Source of the DNA: Alphaproteobacteria bacterium
Lineage (GTDB): Bacteria; Pseudomonadota; Alphaproteobacteria; UBA6615
NCBI GenBank assembly: GCA_021774575.1
Contig: JAJFIX010000045.1
Coordinates: forward strand, 62,001-126,000
Direction: 5' to 3'
Length of the DNA: 64,000 bases
Shown here: positions 33,409 through 43,573 of the stretch, piece after piece
Numbering within the stretch: the first letter of the stretch is position 1
Layout: the number at the start of each line of letters is the position of its first letter
Position numbers and translations under genes: made by a program
The notes under the pieces: generated by a model
The model's database searches: none
Told to the model about the DNA's origin: nothing
The model's input: the letters and a program-made list of their open reading frames with translations, nothing else

Positions 33409-36081
33409 TTGCCCACCTTATCACGCCCCGAACCAAAGAGTCTTACCCGCCATCCAATGCAGCGTTGGATGGCGACGGTTCATCGTTTTGCCTTGCCGGT
33501 CGTTTTGGCAGCGGTCGCCCTTTCGGCGATGAGCCTTATATATATTTCTCGGGAGCTCGGAATCAATACCAGCACCACCGACATGATCGCTTCGGAGGTG
33601 CCGTTCCGGCAGGCCAGCGCCGCCTATGACCGGGCTTTTCCACAATTTAACGACAATATAGTCGTCGTCATTGAGGCGCTGTCAGCGCAAGCCGCCACCG
33701 AAACCGTTGAGCGGGCGGCGGATCAACTTGCCACACGACTTGCTGCAATAACCGAGCAGTTTTCTTCTGTCTCTCGCCCCGGTGGCGAAGCATATTTTCA
33801 GGAAAACGGCCTATTATTCATGGATACGGTCGAGCTTTACGATCTATCCGATCGCATCGCCGAGGCCGAACCGTTGCTTGGCGCGCTGGCCAACGACCCG
33901 ACACTCCGTGGACTTTCAGGGATCATTTCGACGGCCCTTGAAACCGACGAGGATATTGCCGGTGTGACCGATAGCACGGCCCTTGAAAGCGCGATCACGC
34001 AAATGGCTGTCGTCGCCGAAACAATGGACCTAAACCAGCCACTGACTTTGTCATGGGCCAATTTGTTGAGCGGCAATGACAGCAACCGATCCCCCGCTCG
34101 GCAATTTGTGCTGATCAGACCGATCCTCGATTTTAGCTCAATGAAACCTGCGTCCGACGCGCTCGAGACAATCCGCGCCCAGGCGGCAGAATTGGCCATC
34201 GACGAAACATCGGGTTTGCGCCTGCGCATCACCGGGTCGGCGGCAATCGAGCAGGAGGAACTCGAAAGCGTCGAGGTGGGCGGTCAGACCGCAGGCTATC
34301 TCTCCCTTACTCTGGTAACAATCCTGCTTTTGGTCGGTTTGAAATCCATCCGCCTCGCCGTGGTTGCTGTTGTGACCCTGATGATCGGCCTCATTTGGAC
34401 CGCCGCGTTGGCCACCGCGACCGTTGGCGAACTCAACTTATTATCCGTCGCTTTCGCCGTTCTATTTATCGGTCTGGGTGTCGATTTCAGCATCCATTTT
34501 GCGCTGCGCTACTTGGAAACCGATATTTCTGCACGCGATAGTGCAAAGGCCCTTGCAGCAACCGGCGAGAGCGTCGGGGGCGCATTAACCTTGAGCGCGG
34601 TGTGCGCTGCGGCCGGGTTTTTCGCCTTTATGCCAACCGACTACATCGGCCTTGCCGAACTCGGCCAAATAGCCGGGATAGGCATGTTTGTCGCCTTGAG
34701 CGCCAATTTGACGGTTCTGCCAGCTTTAATAAAACTAGCAAAGCTGAAAACCGTACTGAAGACACAGTCACATTGGGCCACCAGGTTTTCTCATTTTCTT
34801 CAATTGCGCGCCAAATTAGTCATCGGTGCCGCCGGAATTACCGGCCTTGCCGGCTTGCTCCTCGTTCCGTCGATGATTTTCGATTTCAATCCAATCAATT
34901 TGCGCGACCCGAATTCGGAATCCGTCGCTACCTATATGGATTTGGCGGCGGACCCGGACAGCTCATTTTATTCAATTGATCTGCTCGTGCCTGACACCGG
35001 CTTGATCGGCACGACGACCGCCGCCTTAGACGAGCTGGCGCTCGTCGGTAGCGTGATCTCGATCACAAGCTTCGTGCCCTCCGATCAGGACGAAAAACTC
35101 GCTCTTATCGACGAGTTGGCCTTTGTTCTCGCCGGAATATTGGCGCCACTAGCGGCCAAAGCCGATCCAACACCGGCAGAAAACAGCGCCTTGCTAGCCG
35201 ACTTTCTCGCCACCCTCGCCACCCGCAGCGCCCAAAATGACGCGCTTGGTACAGCCGCCGGACGGCTTGCCCGGGCCATTGCGTCTCTCGGGGACACCAG
35301 CGGCAATCTCAACGACGCGACCATTGCCGAACTTGAGCGGCGTTATGTCACCCACGTTCCTTATATGTTTGACCGGCTGGATGCGACATTGCTTGCCGGG
35401 CCAGTCGATTTGGCGACTTTGCCCGAAGAAATCACCTCCCAATGGATTGCCGCTGATGGCCAGGCACGTTTGCTCATCCAACCAGCAAGCGGCATTACGT
35501 CAAATCGCGATTTACAGATCTTTGCCGATGCGGTGGGCTCAATTGCGCCGGACGCGACCGGAACCCCAGTCATCGTCACCGAAGCGGGCCGCGTGATCTT
35601 GCATGCATTTTTCACGGCATCGGCGATCGCTTTTTTGGCGATCATCCTCATTTTGGCTGTCATGCTGCGTCGCCCCGCCGACATCTTGCTCATTCTCTTG
35701 CCTTTGGCGCTTTCGGCGACGGTAACGATTGCCGTTGCGGTGATATTTGGGCTCACGTTTAATTTTGCCAATATCATCGTCTTGCCGCTGCTCCTCGGAT
35801 TGGGTATCGCCAGCGCCATTCACCTGGTCATACGCTGGCGTCGATCCGGCGGTGATATGGCGGTTGTCGCGGGCTCAACGCCCAGGGCGGTATTTTATAG
35901 TGCAATGACGACCATTGCCGCCTTTGGCAGCCTCACGGTTTCAGGCCATTTGGGCATGCGGTCAATGGGCTTGCTGCTTGCAATCGCGCTGACATCAACA
36001 TTGATATCTACGTTAGTTGTCTTGCCGAGCCTGATGACCCTGATCGGCAGTAGCAAGAGTAGAGAACGGAGCGTCTCCTAA
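33409..36081 (+). CDS. hpnN: HpnN-type RND transporter for hopanoids
   Basis: Up to 890 residues. The first in-frame start is TTG at 33409; ATG at 33457 (MQRWMATVH) is an equal or better choice. The MMPL/RND layout is repeated twice: one helix at the start (VVLAAVALSAMSLIYI), a periplasmic domain, helices around residue 290-430 (GVDFSIHFALRYLE), a second large domain, and closing helices (IIVLPLLLGLGIASAIHLVI). In Rhodopseudomonas HpnN moves hopanoids to the outer membrane. It starts the rightward hpn operon, and its TAA overlaps the ATG of hpnA by one base. Confidence 0.9.
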   Translation: MPTLSRPEPKSLTRHPMQRWMATVHRFALPVVLAAVALSAMSLIYISRELGINTSTTDMIASEVPFRQASAAYDRAFPQFNDNIVVVIEALSAQAATETVERAADQLATRLAAITEQFSSVSRPGGEAYFQENGLLFMDTVELYDLSDRIAEAEPLLGALANDPTLRGLSGIISTALETDEDIAGVTDSTALESAITQMAVVAETMDLNQPLTLSWANLLSGNDSNRSPARQFVLIRPILDFSSMKPASDALETIRAQAAELAIDETSGLRLRITGSAAIEQEELESVEVGGQTAGYLSLTLVTILLLVGLKSIRLAVVAVVTLMIGLIWTAALATATVGELNLLSVAFAVLFIGLGVDFSIHFALRYLETDISARDSAKALAATGESVGGALTLSAVCAAAGFFAFMPTDYIGLAELGQIAGIGMFVALSANLTVLPALIKLAKLKTVLKTQSHWATRFSHFLQLRAKLVIGAAGITGLAGLLLVPSMIFDFNPINLRDPNSESVATYMDLAADPDSSFYSIDLLVPDTGLIGTTTAALDELALVGSVISITSFVPSDQDEKLALIDELAFVLAGILAPLAAKADPTPAENSALLADFLATLATRSAQNDALGTAAGRLARAIASLGDTSGNLNDATIAELERRYVTHVPYMFDRLDATLLAGPVDLATLPEEITSQWIAADGQARLLIQPASGITSNRDLQIFADAVGSIAPDATGTPVIVTEAGRVILHAFFTASAIAFLAIILILAVMLRRPADILLILLPLALSATVTIAVAVIFGLTFNFANIIVLPLLLGLGIASAIHLVIRWRRSGGDMAVVAGSTPRAVFYSAMTTIAAFGSLTVSGHLGMRSMGLLLAIALTSTLISTLVVLPSLMTLIGSSKSRERSVS

Positions 36082-37070
36082 TGAAAATCCTTGTTACCGG
36101 CAGCACCGGCTTTGTCGGCGCCGCCGTGGCGCGCCAACTGGCCGCCAAAGGTCATGACCTCAAACTGCTCGTTCGGCCGGAAAGCGATCGCGGCAATATT
36201 GCGTCCCTGGACGCACAAATCGCCATCGGAGACCTGCGTGACACGAACTCGCTTGCCGCCGCCGTTAAGGGCTGCAACGCGCTCTACCATGTCGCGGCCG
36301 ATTACAGGCTTTGGGTCCGCCGCACCAAAGATCTCTACGAGACCAATGTAGGGGGCACCAAGGCGCTCATCCTGGCAGCTGCGGATGCCGGGGTTGAGCG
36401 CATCGTCTATACATCCAGCGTCGCCGCCCTTGGCCTTAACGCCGACGGCTCTCCAGCCAACGAAGATACACCGGTACGACCAGCGTCAATTATCGGCCAT
36501 TATAAAAAATCAAAATATGATGCTGAACAAGCCGTGCTCGCCTTGGTCAAGGATCGCGGCTGCCCGGTCGTTATCGTCAACCCATCGACGCCAATTGGGC
36601 CCGGCGATATCAAACCGACACCTACCGGGCGCATGATAGTTCAGGCGGCAACGGGTCGGATGCCCGCCTATGTCGATACCGGGTTAAATGTGGTTCACGT
36701 CGACGATGTGGCGGCTGGTCATTTGAACGCCTATGCCAAAGGCAAAATCGGCGAACGCTACATTCTCGGCGGAGAAGATATGAGCCTTGCCGAAATCCTC
36801 GCCACCGTTGCCCGATTGCTCGACCGCAAGCCGCCGAAAATTAAGCTGCCCCACGGGTTGATAATGCCTATCGCCTATTGTGCGACCGCCGTTGCGCAAA
36901 TTACCGGACGTGAGCCCTTTGTTTCGACTGATGCAATACGGATGGCCCGAAAAAAGATGTTTTTTTCCTCCCTCAAGGCCGAAAAAGAGCTGGGATATAT
37001 CCACCGATCTCCGAGTGTTGCCATCGCCGACGCGTTGCAATGGTTTCGGACTGCCGGGTATATTGGCTGA
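36081..37070 (+). CDS. hpnA: HpnA hopanoid-associated sugar epimerase
   Basis: 329 residues with ATG at 36081 overlapping the hpnN stop (TAATG). It is an extended SDR: ILVTGSTGFVGAAVARQL binds NAD(P), YTSSVAALG gives the Ser, and HYKKSKYDAEQ gives the YxxxK pair near residue 140. RMPAYVDTGLNVVHVDDVA is the family pattern. HpnA is named for its constant place in hopanoid clusters; a sugar-epimerase role in hopanoid head-group formation is assumed from the fold and is not proven here. It precedes ispH by 161 bp. Confidence 0.9.
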   Translation: MKILVTGSTGFVGAAVARQLAAKGHDLKLLVRPESDRGNIASLDAQIAIGDLRDTNSLAAAVKGCNALYHVAADYRLWVRRTKDLYETNVGGTKALILAAADAGVERIVYTSSVAALGLNADGSPANEDTPVRPASIIGHYKKSKYDAEQAVLALVKDRGCPVVIVNPSTPIGPGDIKPTPTGRMIVQAATGRMPAYVDTGLNVVHVDDVAAGHLNAYAKGKIGERYILGGEDMSLAEILATVARLLDRKPPKIKLPHGLIMPIAYCATAVAQITGREPFVSTDAIRMARKKMFFSSLKAEKELGYIHRSPSVAIADALQWFRTAGYIG

Positions 37071-37231
37071 ACATACCGTTCGGGGTAGAAAGACCACCCT
37101 TGACCGGAGATGTTTTCAAGTCCATATCCCCTTTTTCTATTGTTCTGAGTTTCTATTTTTATGGGATGACAGGCGCGAGACCGGTCCGCGCCATGATACA
37201 CCGGTCAAATCGATAAGGTTGAGGTATTCAA

Positions 37232-38224
37232 GTGGTTGCACAGCAAATGAGTGACGACACCAGACGCAAATTGCGGGTCATATTAGCCAGCCCGCGTGGT
37301 TTTTGTGCCGGGGTTGAGCGGGCGATTGAAATCGTCGAACGCTCGCTGGAAAAATACGGCCCCCCCGTCTATGTTCGCCACGAGATTGTCCACAATAAGC
37401 GCGTCGTCGAAACGCTGCGGGCCAAAGGCGCAGTCTTTGTCGAGGAAATCGACGAAGTGCCGGTCGGCGCGGTGACGATATTCAGCGCCCATGGCGTGGC
37501 GAGAAAAGTCGAGGAACATTCGGCCGAACGCGAATTGCACGTCATCGATGCGACCTGCCCGCTGGTTTCCAAGGTCCACAAACAGGGGCAGCGCTATAGC
37601 GAAAAAGGCTATGAGGTGGTGCTGATCGGCCATCACGGCCATCCGGAAGTCGAAGGCACGATGGGCCAAGTGCCTGGCACAGTACATCTGGTTGGCGGCG
37701 TCGAAGAAACTAAAACGCTTAGCCCTGCGGACCCAAAGAAAATCTCATATGTGACCCAAACAACGCTCAGCGTCGACGATACCCGCGACATCATCACGGC
37801 CCTGGAAAATAAATATCCAGACATTGTTGGCCCGGATGTGCGCGACATTTGTTATGCCACCCAAAACCGCCAGACAGCGGTCCGCGAATTAGTGGAGAAA
37901 TCCGACGTGCTGCTTGTCGTCGGCGCCAGCAACAGTTCCAATTCCAATCGTTTGCGCGAAATCGGCGAGGCGGCAGGCGTCCCGAGCTATCTCGTCGCCG
38001 ATGCAACTGCTCTGGATCCAGAATGGCTGGTGAATGCGGAATCTGTTGGAATTACGGCGGGTGCCTCTGCACCCGAGGAATTGGTGAGCGAGCTTGTCGA
38101 GCGTATGGGCTCTATGTTTACCGTCGAAGTACAATCTCTGCCGGGTGTTGAAGAGAGCATGCAGTTTCGCTTACCCCGCGAACTGCTTGATCAATCCGCG
38201 GATGCCGAAGTGGCAGCCGAATAA
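37232..38224 (+). CDS. ispH: 4-hydroxy-3-methylbut-2-enyl diphosphate reductase
   Basis: 330 residues from GTG at 37232, behind AAGGTTGAGG; ATG five codons later is the alternative. The three iron-sulphur cysteines are in [17 protein letters not shown] and ICYATQNRQ. The His and Glu of the active site are in [22 protein letters not shown] and TQTTLSVDD. IspH forms IPP and DMAPP in the last step of the MEP pathway. Its place between hpnA and hpnH links C5 precursor supply with hopanoid formation. It is probably in the same transcript as hpnN-hpnA. Confidence 0.96.
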   Translation: MVAQQMSDDTRRKLRVILASPRGFCAGVERAIEIVERSLEKYGPPVYVRHEIVHNKRVVETLRAKGAVFVEEIDEVPVGAVTIFSAHGVARKVEEHSAERELHVIDATCPLVSKVHKQGQRYSEKGYEVVLIGHHGHPEVEGTMGQVPGTVHLVGGVEETKTLSPADPKKISYVTQTTLSVDDTRDIITALENKYPDIVGPDVRDICYATQNRQTAVRELVEKSDVLLVVGASNSSNSNRLREIGEAAGVPSYLVADATALDPEWLVNAESVGITAGASAPEELVSELVERMGSMFTVEVQSLPGVEESMQFRLPRELLDQSADAEVAAE

Positions 38225-38262
38225 CGTCCCGCCAGCAGATTTTTTTGTGAAAGGATTAACAC

Positions 38263-39417
38263 GTGTCGATACCCCTTAGTCAGGCCATAGCTGTCGGCAG
38301 CTATGTATTCAAACAGCGGATAACCGGCCGCGATCGCTATCCATTGGTCTTGATGTTGGAGCCCCTATTCCGCTGCAACCTTGCCTGTCCGGGCTGCGGA
38401 AAGATCGACTATCCAGATGAAATTCTTAATCGACGCATGTCGGTCGCTGAATGTATTGAAGCGGTTGAAGAATGCGGTGCCCCGGTCGTTTCGATCCCCG
38501 GTGGCGAGCCGTTGCTGCACAAGGAAATGGGCGAAGTTGTCGAGGAATTGGTGAAGCGCAAAAAGTATATATATCTATGTACCAATGCGCTGTTGCTCGA
38601 AAAGAAAATGCATCTTTTCAAACCAACAAAATATTTGACCTTTTCGGTCCATCTCGACGGTTTGGAAAAAGAGCACGATCACGCGGTCGATCAAGACGGC
38701 ACGTTCAAACGCGCTGTCGCGGCAATCCGCAAGGTCAAGGAGGCCGGTTTCCGGGTCAACGTCAACTCGACGATTTTCAATAATGCAGAGCCGGCTCGGG
38801 TGGGCGAATTCATGGATCTTGTTTGCGACGATTTGGGCGTCGAGGGCGTCACAATCTCGCCGGGATATGCCTATGAGCGGGCCGCCGACCAGGATCATTT
38901 TCTGACACGGCAAAAAACCAAACAGCTATTTAGAGATTTGCTCCGCCTGGGCAAGGGTAAAAAATGGCGCTTCAGCCAGTCGACCTTGTTCATGGATTTC
39001 CTCGCCGGTAATCAGACCTATCATTGCTCGCCTTGGTCCAATCCAACGCGCAATGTGTTTGGGTGGCAGCGCCCCTGCTATCTCCTCAACGAAGGCTATA
39101 CCAAGACTTTCGCCGAGTTGATGGAGGAGACAGAATGGGACCAATATGGGGTCGGCAATTACGAAAAATGCGCAAATTGCATGGTCCATTGCGGTTTTGA
39201 AGGTACGGCGGTCGTCGATACGACCAAACATCCCATCAAAGCCCTTATGGTCTGGCTCAAAGGTGTGCGGACCGATGGCGAAATGACCCCGGATATTAGC
39301 CTTGAGAACCAACGTCCGGCGGAAAATGTCTATGACAATCTGATCGCGCTGGAGATGGATGCAACCAAGAAGCCCGCATCGGCAAAGGTGGACGAAGCAG
39401 CGAGAGGCGCCGCCTAG
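38263..39417 (+). CDS. hpnH: HpnH radical SAM adenosylhopane synthase
   Basis: 384 residues from GTG at 38263, with AAAGGA about nine bases upstream. The [4Fe-4S] motif is C38-x3-C42-x2-C45 in CNLACPGC. SIPGGEPLLHKE is the SAM GGE motif. A C-terminal auxiliary Cys cluster is in YEKCANCMVHCGFEG. HpnH joins a 5'-deoxyadenosyl radical to diploptene, making adenosylhopane, the first step to C35 hopanoids. HpnG, which faces it tail to tail, acts next. The stop TAG lies inside a 13-bp tandem repeat shared with the end of hpnG. Confidence 0.95.
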   Translation: MSIPLSQAIAVGSYVFKQRITGRDRYPLVLMLEPLFRCNLACPGCGKIDYPDEILNRRMSVAECIEAVEECGAPVVSIPGGEPLLHKEMGEVVEELVKRKKYIYLCTNALLLEKKMHLFKPTKYLTFSVHLDGLEKEHDHAVDQDGTFKRAVAAIRKVKEAGFRVNVNSTIFNNAEPARVGEFMDLVCDDLGVEGVTISPGYAYERAADQDHFLTRQKTKQLFRDLLRLGKGKKWRFSQSTLFMDFLAGNQTYHCSPWSNPTRNVFGWQRPCYLLNEGYTKTFAELMEETEWDQYGVGNYEKCANCMVHCGFEGTAVVDTTKHPIKALMVWLKGVRTDGEMTPDISLENQRPAENVYDNLIALEMDATKKPASAKVDEAARGAA

Positions 39418-39463
39418 CGACCCGGCCTAGAGACCCGGCCTAGAGACTCTGCCTAGAGACTCT
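39412..39463. repeat. 13-bp tandem repeat, four copies, spanning two convergent stop codons
   Basis: Units gcctagcgacccg, gcctagagacccg, gcctagagactct and gcctagagactct run back to back. The palindromic CTAG in each unit gives TAG on both strands. The first copy supplies the stop of hpnH (39415-39417) and the last copy the stop of hpnG (39455-39453). Confidence 0.9.
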
Positions 39464-40235
39464 GTGCGGCAAAGAACGACGACGCGGCGGTTAGGCCCTG
39501 GCTAAGAGCCTTGGCCGCAGCCCCAGCGCCGCCACCCATTTTTATGAACACACCCAGTTGCCAAGGGTGAGTCGCCAGGTGCCAAGATAGGGCGGGAATA
39601 TCTATCCGCCCATTTTCTTTGATCACCGACATGGCTTGGGGTGGCATCTCCAGGCCAGGCGGATCACTTATTGCCCGCAAGACGAAAAACGGCAATCCAG
39701 CCTCATTGGCCGCTTGCGCCATAATATGGCTTTCCATATCGACGGCGACCGCGCCGGTGCGCCGATACAGGTCCTGCTTTCGCGCCGCCGTCAGGACCGG
39801 GTCATCGCTGCCAAAGATTGCACCATCTGAGAAAACCGCATTTGATTGGCCCTGGCTTAAGATCTGCGCTAGCGCCCCATGGGCGCAGGGATCGGTCATG
39901 TGGTACTTCCCATCAGCGGAAATGACTTTTTTGGGCAGGAGTAAAGTCCCGGCGCCATACCCCGGCTCCAAACCACCCGCATAGCCAAAGCTCATCAGCA
40001 TTTCAGCGCCGGCATTAACCAGGTCGGTAACGGCTGCTTGCGCCATTTTCTTGCGCGCAGCAGATATCCGGATTAACGGAGCCTGGCCGGAATCGCTCTT
40101 ATGTTGCGCATAATGGCGATGCAAAATGCGGTGCTCAGCGGCAATTCCGGTGAGAATACCAAGCCGGGCTATATTCCCAGCATGACCCGTTCGCTGTTCG
40201 ATTTTTTTAGGTTCCTGTAACGCGCCAATGCCCAT
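39453..40235 (-). CDS. hpnG: HpnG adenosylhopane nucleosidase/phosphorylase
   Basis: Up to 260 residues. The only ATG available is at 40235, which overlaps the end of shc by 67 bases; the conserved part begins near residue 25 (LGILTGIAAEHRIL). The PNP/MTA nucleosidase fold is shown by SFGYAGGLEPGYGAGTLL, DMESHIMAQAANEAGLPF and VLRAISD, with the catalytic Glu in VDMESHIMA. HpnG cleaves adenine from adenosylhopane to give ribosylhopane (or its phosphate). It is the last gene of the leftward hpnB-C-D-E-shc-hpnG operon. Confidence 0.88.
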   Translation of the reverse strand: MGIGALQEPKKIEQRTGHAGNIARLGILTGIAAEHRILHRHYAQHKSDSGQAPLIRISAARKKMAQAAVTDLVNAGAEMLMSFGYAGGLEPGYGAGTLLLPKKVISADGKYHMTDPCAHGALAQILSQGQSNAVFSDGAIFGSDDPVLTAARKQDLYRRTGAVAVDMESHIMAQAANEAGLPFFVLRAISDPPGLEMPPQAMSVIKENGRIDIPALSWHLATHPWQLGVFIKMGGGAGAAAKALSQGLTAASSFFAAQSL

Positions 40236-42106
40236 AGCGGAAAATACGAGCTATAGCCGTGATATTTGATAAAGAACACACGTGGAAACCCGACGCCGGT
40301 CCATAAATTTTCGACCCAATTGGCGCCGTTGCGCGGTGTGGCCAAGAGATACTCAATGCCACGACGTACCGCGTCGCTATCGACCTCACCCGCTGCCATC
40401 AGTCCAATCAGAGCCCAAGCAGTCTGCGACGCTGTGCTCTGCTTTACTTCACTCCGGCGATCGTCCCAATAGGTCGCACAGTCTTCACCCCATCCGCCAT
40501 CTGAGCGTTGCTGGGCTTTCAACCAGGTCACCGCGCGCTGCACCATTTCCGATCGCATATCGAAACCAACCGCGTTGAGGGCGCACAAGGCTGACCAAGT
40601 GCCGTAAATATAGTTAACCCCCCACCTTCCGTACCAAGATCCGTCATCTTCTTGCTCGGCGCGCAGATACTCTACACCGCGTGCAACGGTCGTATGTTCC
40701 ATGCCTAAACCGAATTGGCCGAGCATGCTGAGGCAGCGCGCGGACACGTCAACGGTCGGCGGATCGAGTAATGCGCCGTGATCGGCAAAAGGAATATAAT
40801 TTAGATAGTAATTGGTATTTTCGGCGTCGAAACTACCCCAACCGCCGTTGGACGACTGCATGCCCAGGATCCAATTAATGGTCCGCTGCAGAACCGGATT
40901 CTCGACCTTCATGCCAGCCTTATTCAAGGCCATAGCAACAACAGCGGTATCATCCACATCTGGATAATGATCGTTACGATACTGAAATGCCCAGCCCCCC
41001 GGCGGCAGATTCGGCCGCTTTAGACCCCAATCGCCCTTCGTGTCAGTGATTTCCAGATCGCATAACCATCGATTTGCATCGACCACTCGAGCATCGGCAC
41101 CACCAAGTCCGGCTTCCATCACCGCATGAGCGGCAAGCGCCGTATCCCATATCGGCGACAGGCACGGTTGGCAGTAGGCGTAATCGTCTTTTACAACCAA
41201 TAATTTCTGTACCGCCGTCTTGGCGATCACCATGTCGGGATGATCCGGCGCATATCCCAGCGCGTCGAAGGCCATCACGGCATTGGCCATCGCTGGAAAG
41301 ATCCCGCCAAACCCGTCTTCACCGTTCAGCCGTTTGGTTACAAACTTAACCGCCGCATCTATCGCCTTGCGCCGGCTCCGTCCAGGGAACAGAAATTCAA
41401 CCCGGCGCAAAACCTTGTCGAGTACAACAAAAATATCGCCAGTCACATCACCGGTTGGGTTGGTGACATAGTTTGTTTCTTCACTGGGCGGTGTAATGAA
41501 CAATTCGTCGAGCATCACATTTTTCGGATTGCGCGCTTTTGGCTTCAGAGCCATCAGAATTAGTAAGGGCGCAATGACCGTGCGAGACCAATAGGATACC
41601 TTGGATAGATTGAACGGAAACCAATGTGGCATCAGCATGATCTCGACCGGCATGACCGGTACGCCGCGCCACGGCAATTGTCCAAATAATGCCAACGTAA
41701 TGCGGGTAAAAACATTGACCCGAGCAGCACCGCCATGGGCCCGTATTGCCGCGCGGGCGCGCACCATATGATCCGCATCAATATCGTCGCCGATTAGTTT
41801 CAACGCCCAATAGGCTTTGACCGTCGCCGAGAGATCCATATCCCCATCTTGGAACAGCGCCCAGCCAGCATGCTCGCCCTGCTGGCCCCGAATATAGGTC
41901 CCGATCTTGCTTTCCAGCTCGGGGTCTATTTCATCGAGATAATGCTGCAACAACACATATTCGGCCGGAATGGTTACGTCGGCTTCGAATTCAAACATCC
42001 AATGCCCGTCATCGCGCTGCAACCCCATCAGCTTGCCCAACGCGTCGTCTATTGTCGGCACGACATTAATAGTGTCCGGCAACATTTCAGTACTAACCAA
42101 AACCAC
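40169..42106 (-). CDS. shc: Squalene-hopene cyclase
   Basis: 645 residues, the usual length. The protonating DXDD motif is DVDD at residues 383-386 in HYPDVDDTAVVAM. Several QW repeats are seen (QSSNGGWGSFDAEN, QEDDGSWYGRWGVNY, QRSDGGWGEDCATY), which brace the alpha/alpha barrels. The enzyme cyclises squalene to hopene/hopanol at the inner-membrane face. It follows hpnE (176-bp gap) and overlaps hpnG. hpnC-D-E upstream supply squalene, so the cluster is a complete route from farnesyl diphosphate to hopene. Confidence 0.97.
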   Translation of the reverse strand: MVLVSTEMLPDTINVVPTIDDALGKLMGLQRDDGHWMFEFEADVTIPAEYVLLQHYLDEIDPELESKIGTYIRGQQGEHAGWALFQDGDMDLSATVKAYWALKLIGDDIDADHMVRARAAIRAHGGAARVNVFTRITLALFGQLPWRGVPVMPVEIMLMPHWFPFNLSKVSYWSRTVIAPLLILMALKPKARNPKNVMLDELFITPPSEETNYVTNPTGDVTGDIFVVLDKVLRRVEFLFPGRSRRKAIDAAVKFVTKRLNGEDGFGGIFPAMANAVMAFDALGYAPDHPDMVIAKTAVQKLLVVKDDYAYCQPCLSPIWDTALAAHAVMEAGLGGADARVVDANRWLCDLEITDTKGDWGLKRPNLPPGGWAFQYRNDHYPDVDDTAVVAMALNKAGMKVENPVLQRTINWILGMQSSNGGWGSFDAENTNYYLNYIPFADHGALLDPPTVDVSARCLSMLGQFGLGMEHTTVARGVEYLRAEQEDDGSWYGRWGVNYIYGTWSALCALNAVGFDMRSEMVQRAVTWLKAQQRSDGGWGEDCATYWDDRRSEVKQSTASQTAWALIGLMAAGEVDSDAVRRGIEYLLATPRNGANWVENLWTGVGFPRVFFIKYHGYSSYFPLWALARYRNLKKSNSERVMLGI

Positions 42107-42282
42107 GTATTCCTTCTACGCCGCCCAAACAACAGGCGGAGGGGGGGATTTGCGCAAAGTGACGAGCCTTCTAAGAGCCCATCTCTATCAGTTTAATATA
42201 GAGAACCAAGTGATTTTTCCACCATCTGTTCACATATTCTCTCTGTGCATATTTTTAACCAAATAGCGAAAATTCACATGGG

Positions 42283-43569
42283 TCACATGGGTAATGCCCG
42301 CGAGGCGGCTATCGCGGAACGGATTGTACCTTCAATTGATGCCGGCAAGCCGGTATTGGTCCAATCACCGGCGAGGACGATATTGGACCAATTTGTCACT
42401 GGGCCCGGCCGCCGGGCCGTTTGCTCAGGGGTTTGGGCGAATGTCGCCCGCTTTTCTTTGATTATTCTCGCGGCCACCAAATCTTGTTCGTCCAGACCAA
42501 GGGCGAATGCCGTATCTCGCCATAAAGCCTGTTCAATGGTTTTGCTGGACCAATTTGCGATTACATCGGCCGCACTGACGGTCACACTGACAATGTCATC
42601 GCGCATGAATAGCCAATCCGCATCGCCGCCGATCAACCCAAGAAATTCAACCTCGTCTTTCGATGTTAGGGGGCGAGCCACGCGAAAATGGGCATTCACG
42701 ATTGCCCTCGACTGGGTGGGTGCGATCAGTCCTGGTAAAATTCCGGCTGCCGGGACCGGCGGGATGGCCAAAACGATATTGTCATCGGCGGCCAGGTTGA
42801 TCGTCCCAATGCCAGTGTCGTCGGAAAAAACGAGCGCAGTCGCCCGACCTTTGCCGCCTCTATTTTTCTCTGCACTGGAAAATTTTACATCGCGCAGTCG
42901 GGTGCCAAAATGAATTTTTACCCCAAGTTTTTCCAGGGTCGCTATCGCCGGGTTGATCAATGCTGGCCCTAGCCCCTCGCGCGCAACCATCGGAACGCAA
43001 CCTGCCCCGCCTTTGGCAAAAGTCTCGGCCATCACCCGCCATAGGAGTTTTGCCGTAGCTTCGCTTGGATGGGTATTTAAGGCGGCAACGGTCAATGGCT
43101 CCCAAAACCGGCGATACAAAGGACCCGCGCGATTGAGACACTCATCGACGGTGCGCTCTGCCCCGGCGAAAGGCAGCCTGATACCGGACAAATAATGCCA
43201 CGGACGCGTCCCGGCAACCCGTGAACCGGGCTTGAAGATCCACCGCGGAAAAGCGCCTTTATCAATGTTTAATGTCCAGCGCTCTTGAGTTTCTAAATCA
43301 AAGAATGGATAGGCTGCCTCCCGCGGCGACCAAAAACGGCCATGGGAACCAATAGACCGGAGATAGTCGCGAACGCCGTGATTAGCGCTCATCAAAAGAT
43401 GATTTCCGTTATCGATAGTTCGACCAAGGGTCTCATCGAAAAACGACCGGCAGCGGCCACCGGCCTGCCCCGCCATTTCATAAATCGATACGTCCCGACC
43501 AGCTTGGGCCAATTCGACGGCGCTCGCCAATCCGGCTAGCCCGCTACCAATGATATGAACTCGGGCCAT
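42283..43569 (-). CDS. hpnE: HpnE FAD-dependent squalene-forming oxidoreductase
   Basis: About 428 residues from ATG at 43569 (MARVHIIGSG), just after the end of hpnD is crossed on the same strand; upstream in-frame codons lie inside hpnD. The FAD-binding loop is IIGSGLAGLASAVELAQAG with the acid in VSIYEMAGQAGGRCRSF. The C-terminal FAD motif is NIVLAGDWTNTGLPASIEG. HpnE reduces hydroxysqualene to squalene, after HpnD makes presqualene diphosphate and HpnC converts it to hydroxysqualene. Its start abuts the end of hpnD at 43574. Confidence 0.92.
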   Translation of the reverse strand: MARVHIIGSGLAGLASAVELAQAGRDVSIYEMAGQAGGRCRSFFDETLGRTIDNGNHLLMSANHGVRDYLRSIGSHGRFWSPREAAYPFFDLETQERWTLNIDKGAFPRWIFKPGSRVAGTRPWHYLSGIRLPFAGAERTVDECLNRAGPLYRRFWEPLTVAALNTHPSEATAKLLWRVMAETFAKGGAGCVPMVAREGLGPALINPAIATLEKLGVKIHFGTRLRDVKFSSAEKNRGGKGRATALVFSDDTGIGTINLAADDNIVLAIPPVPAAGILPGLIAPTQSRAIVNAHFRVARPLTSKDEVEFLGLIGGDADWLFMRDDIVSVTVSAADVIANWSSKTIEQALWRDTAFALGLDEQDLVAARIIKEKRATFAQTPEQTARRPGPVTNWSNIVLAGDWTNTGLPASIEGTIRSAIAASRALPM

Positions 43570-43573
43570 GATA

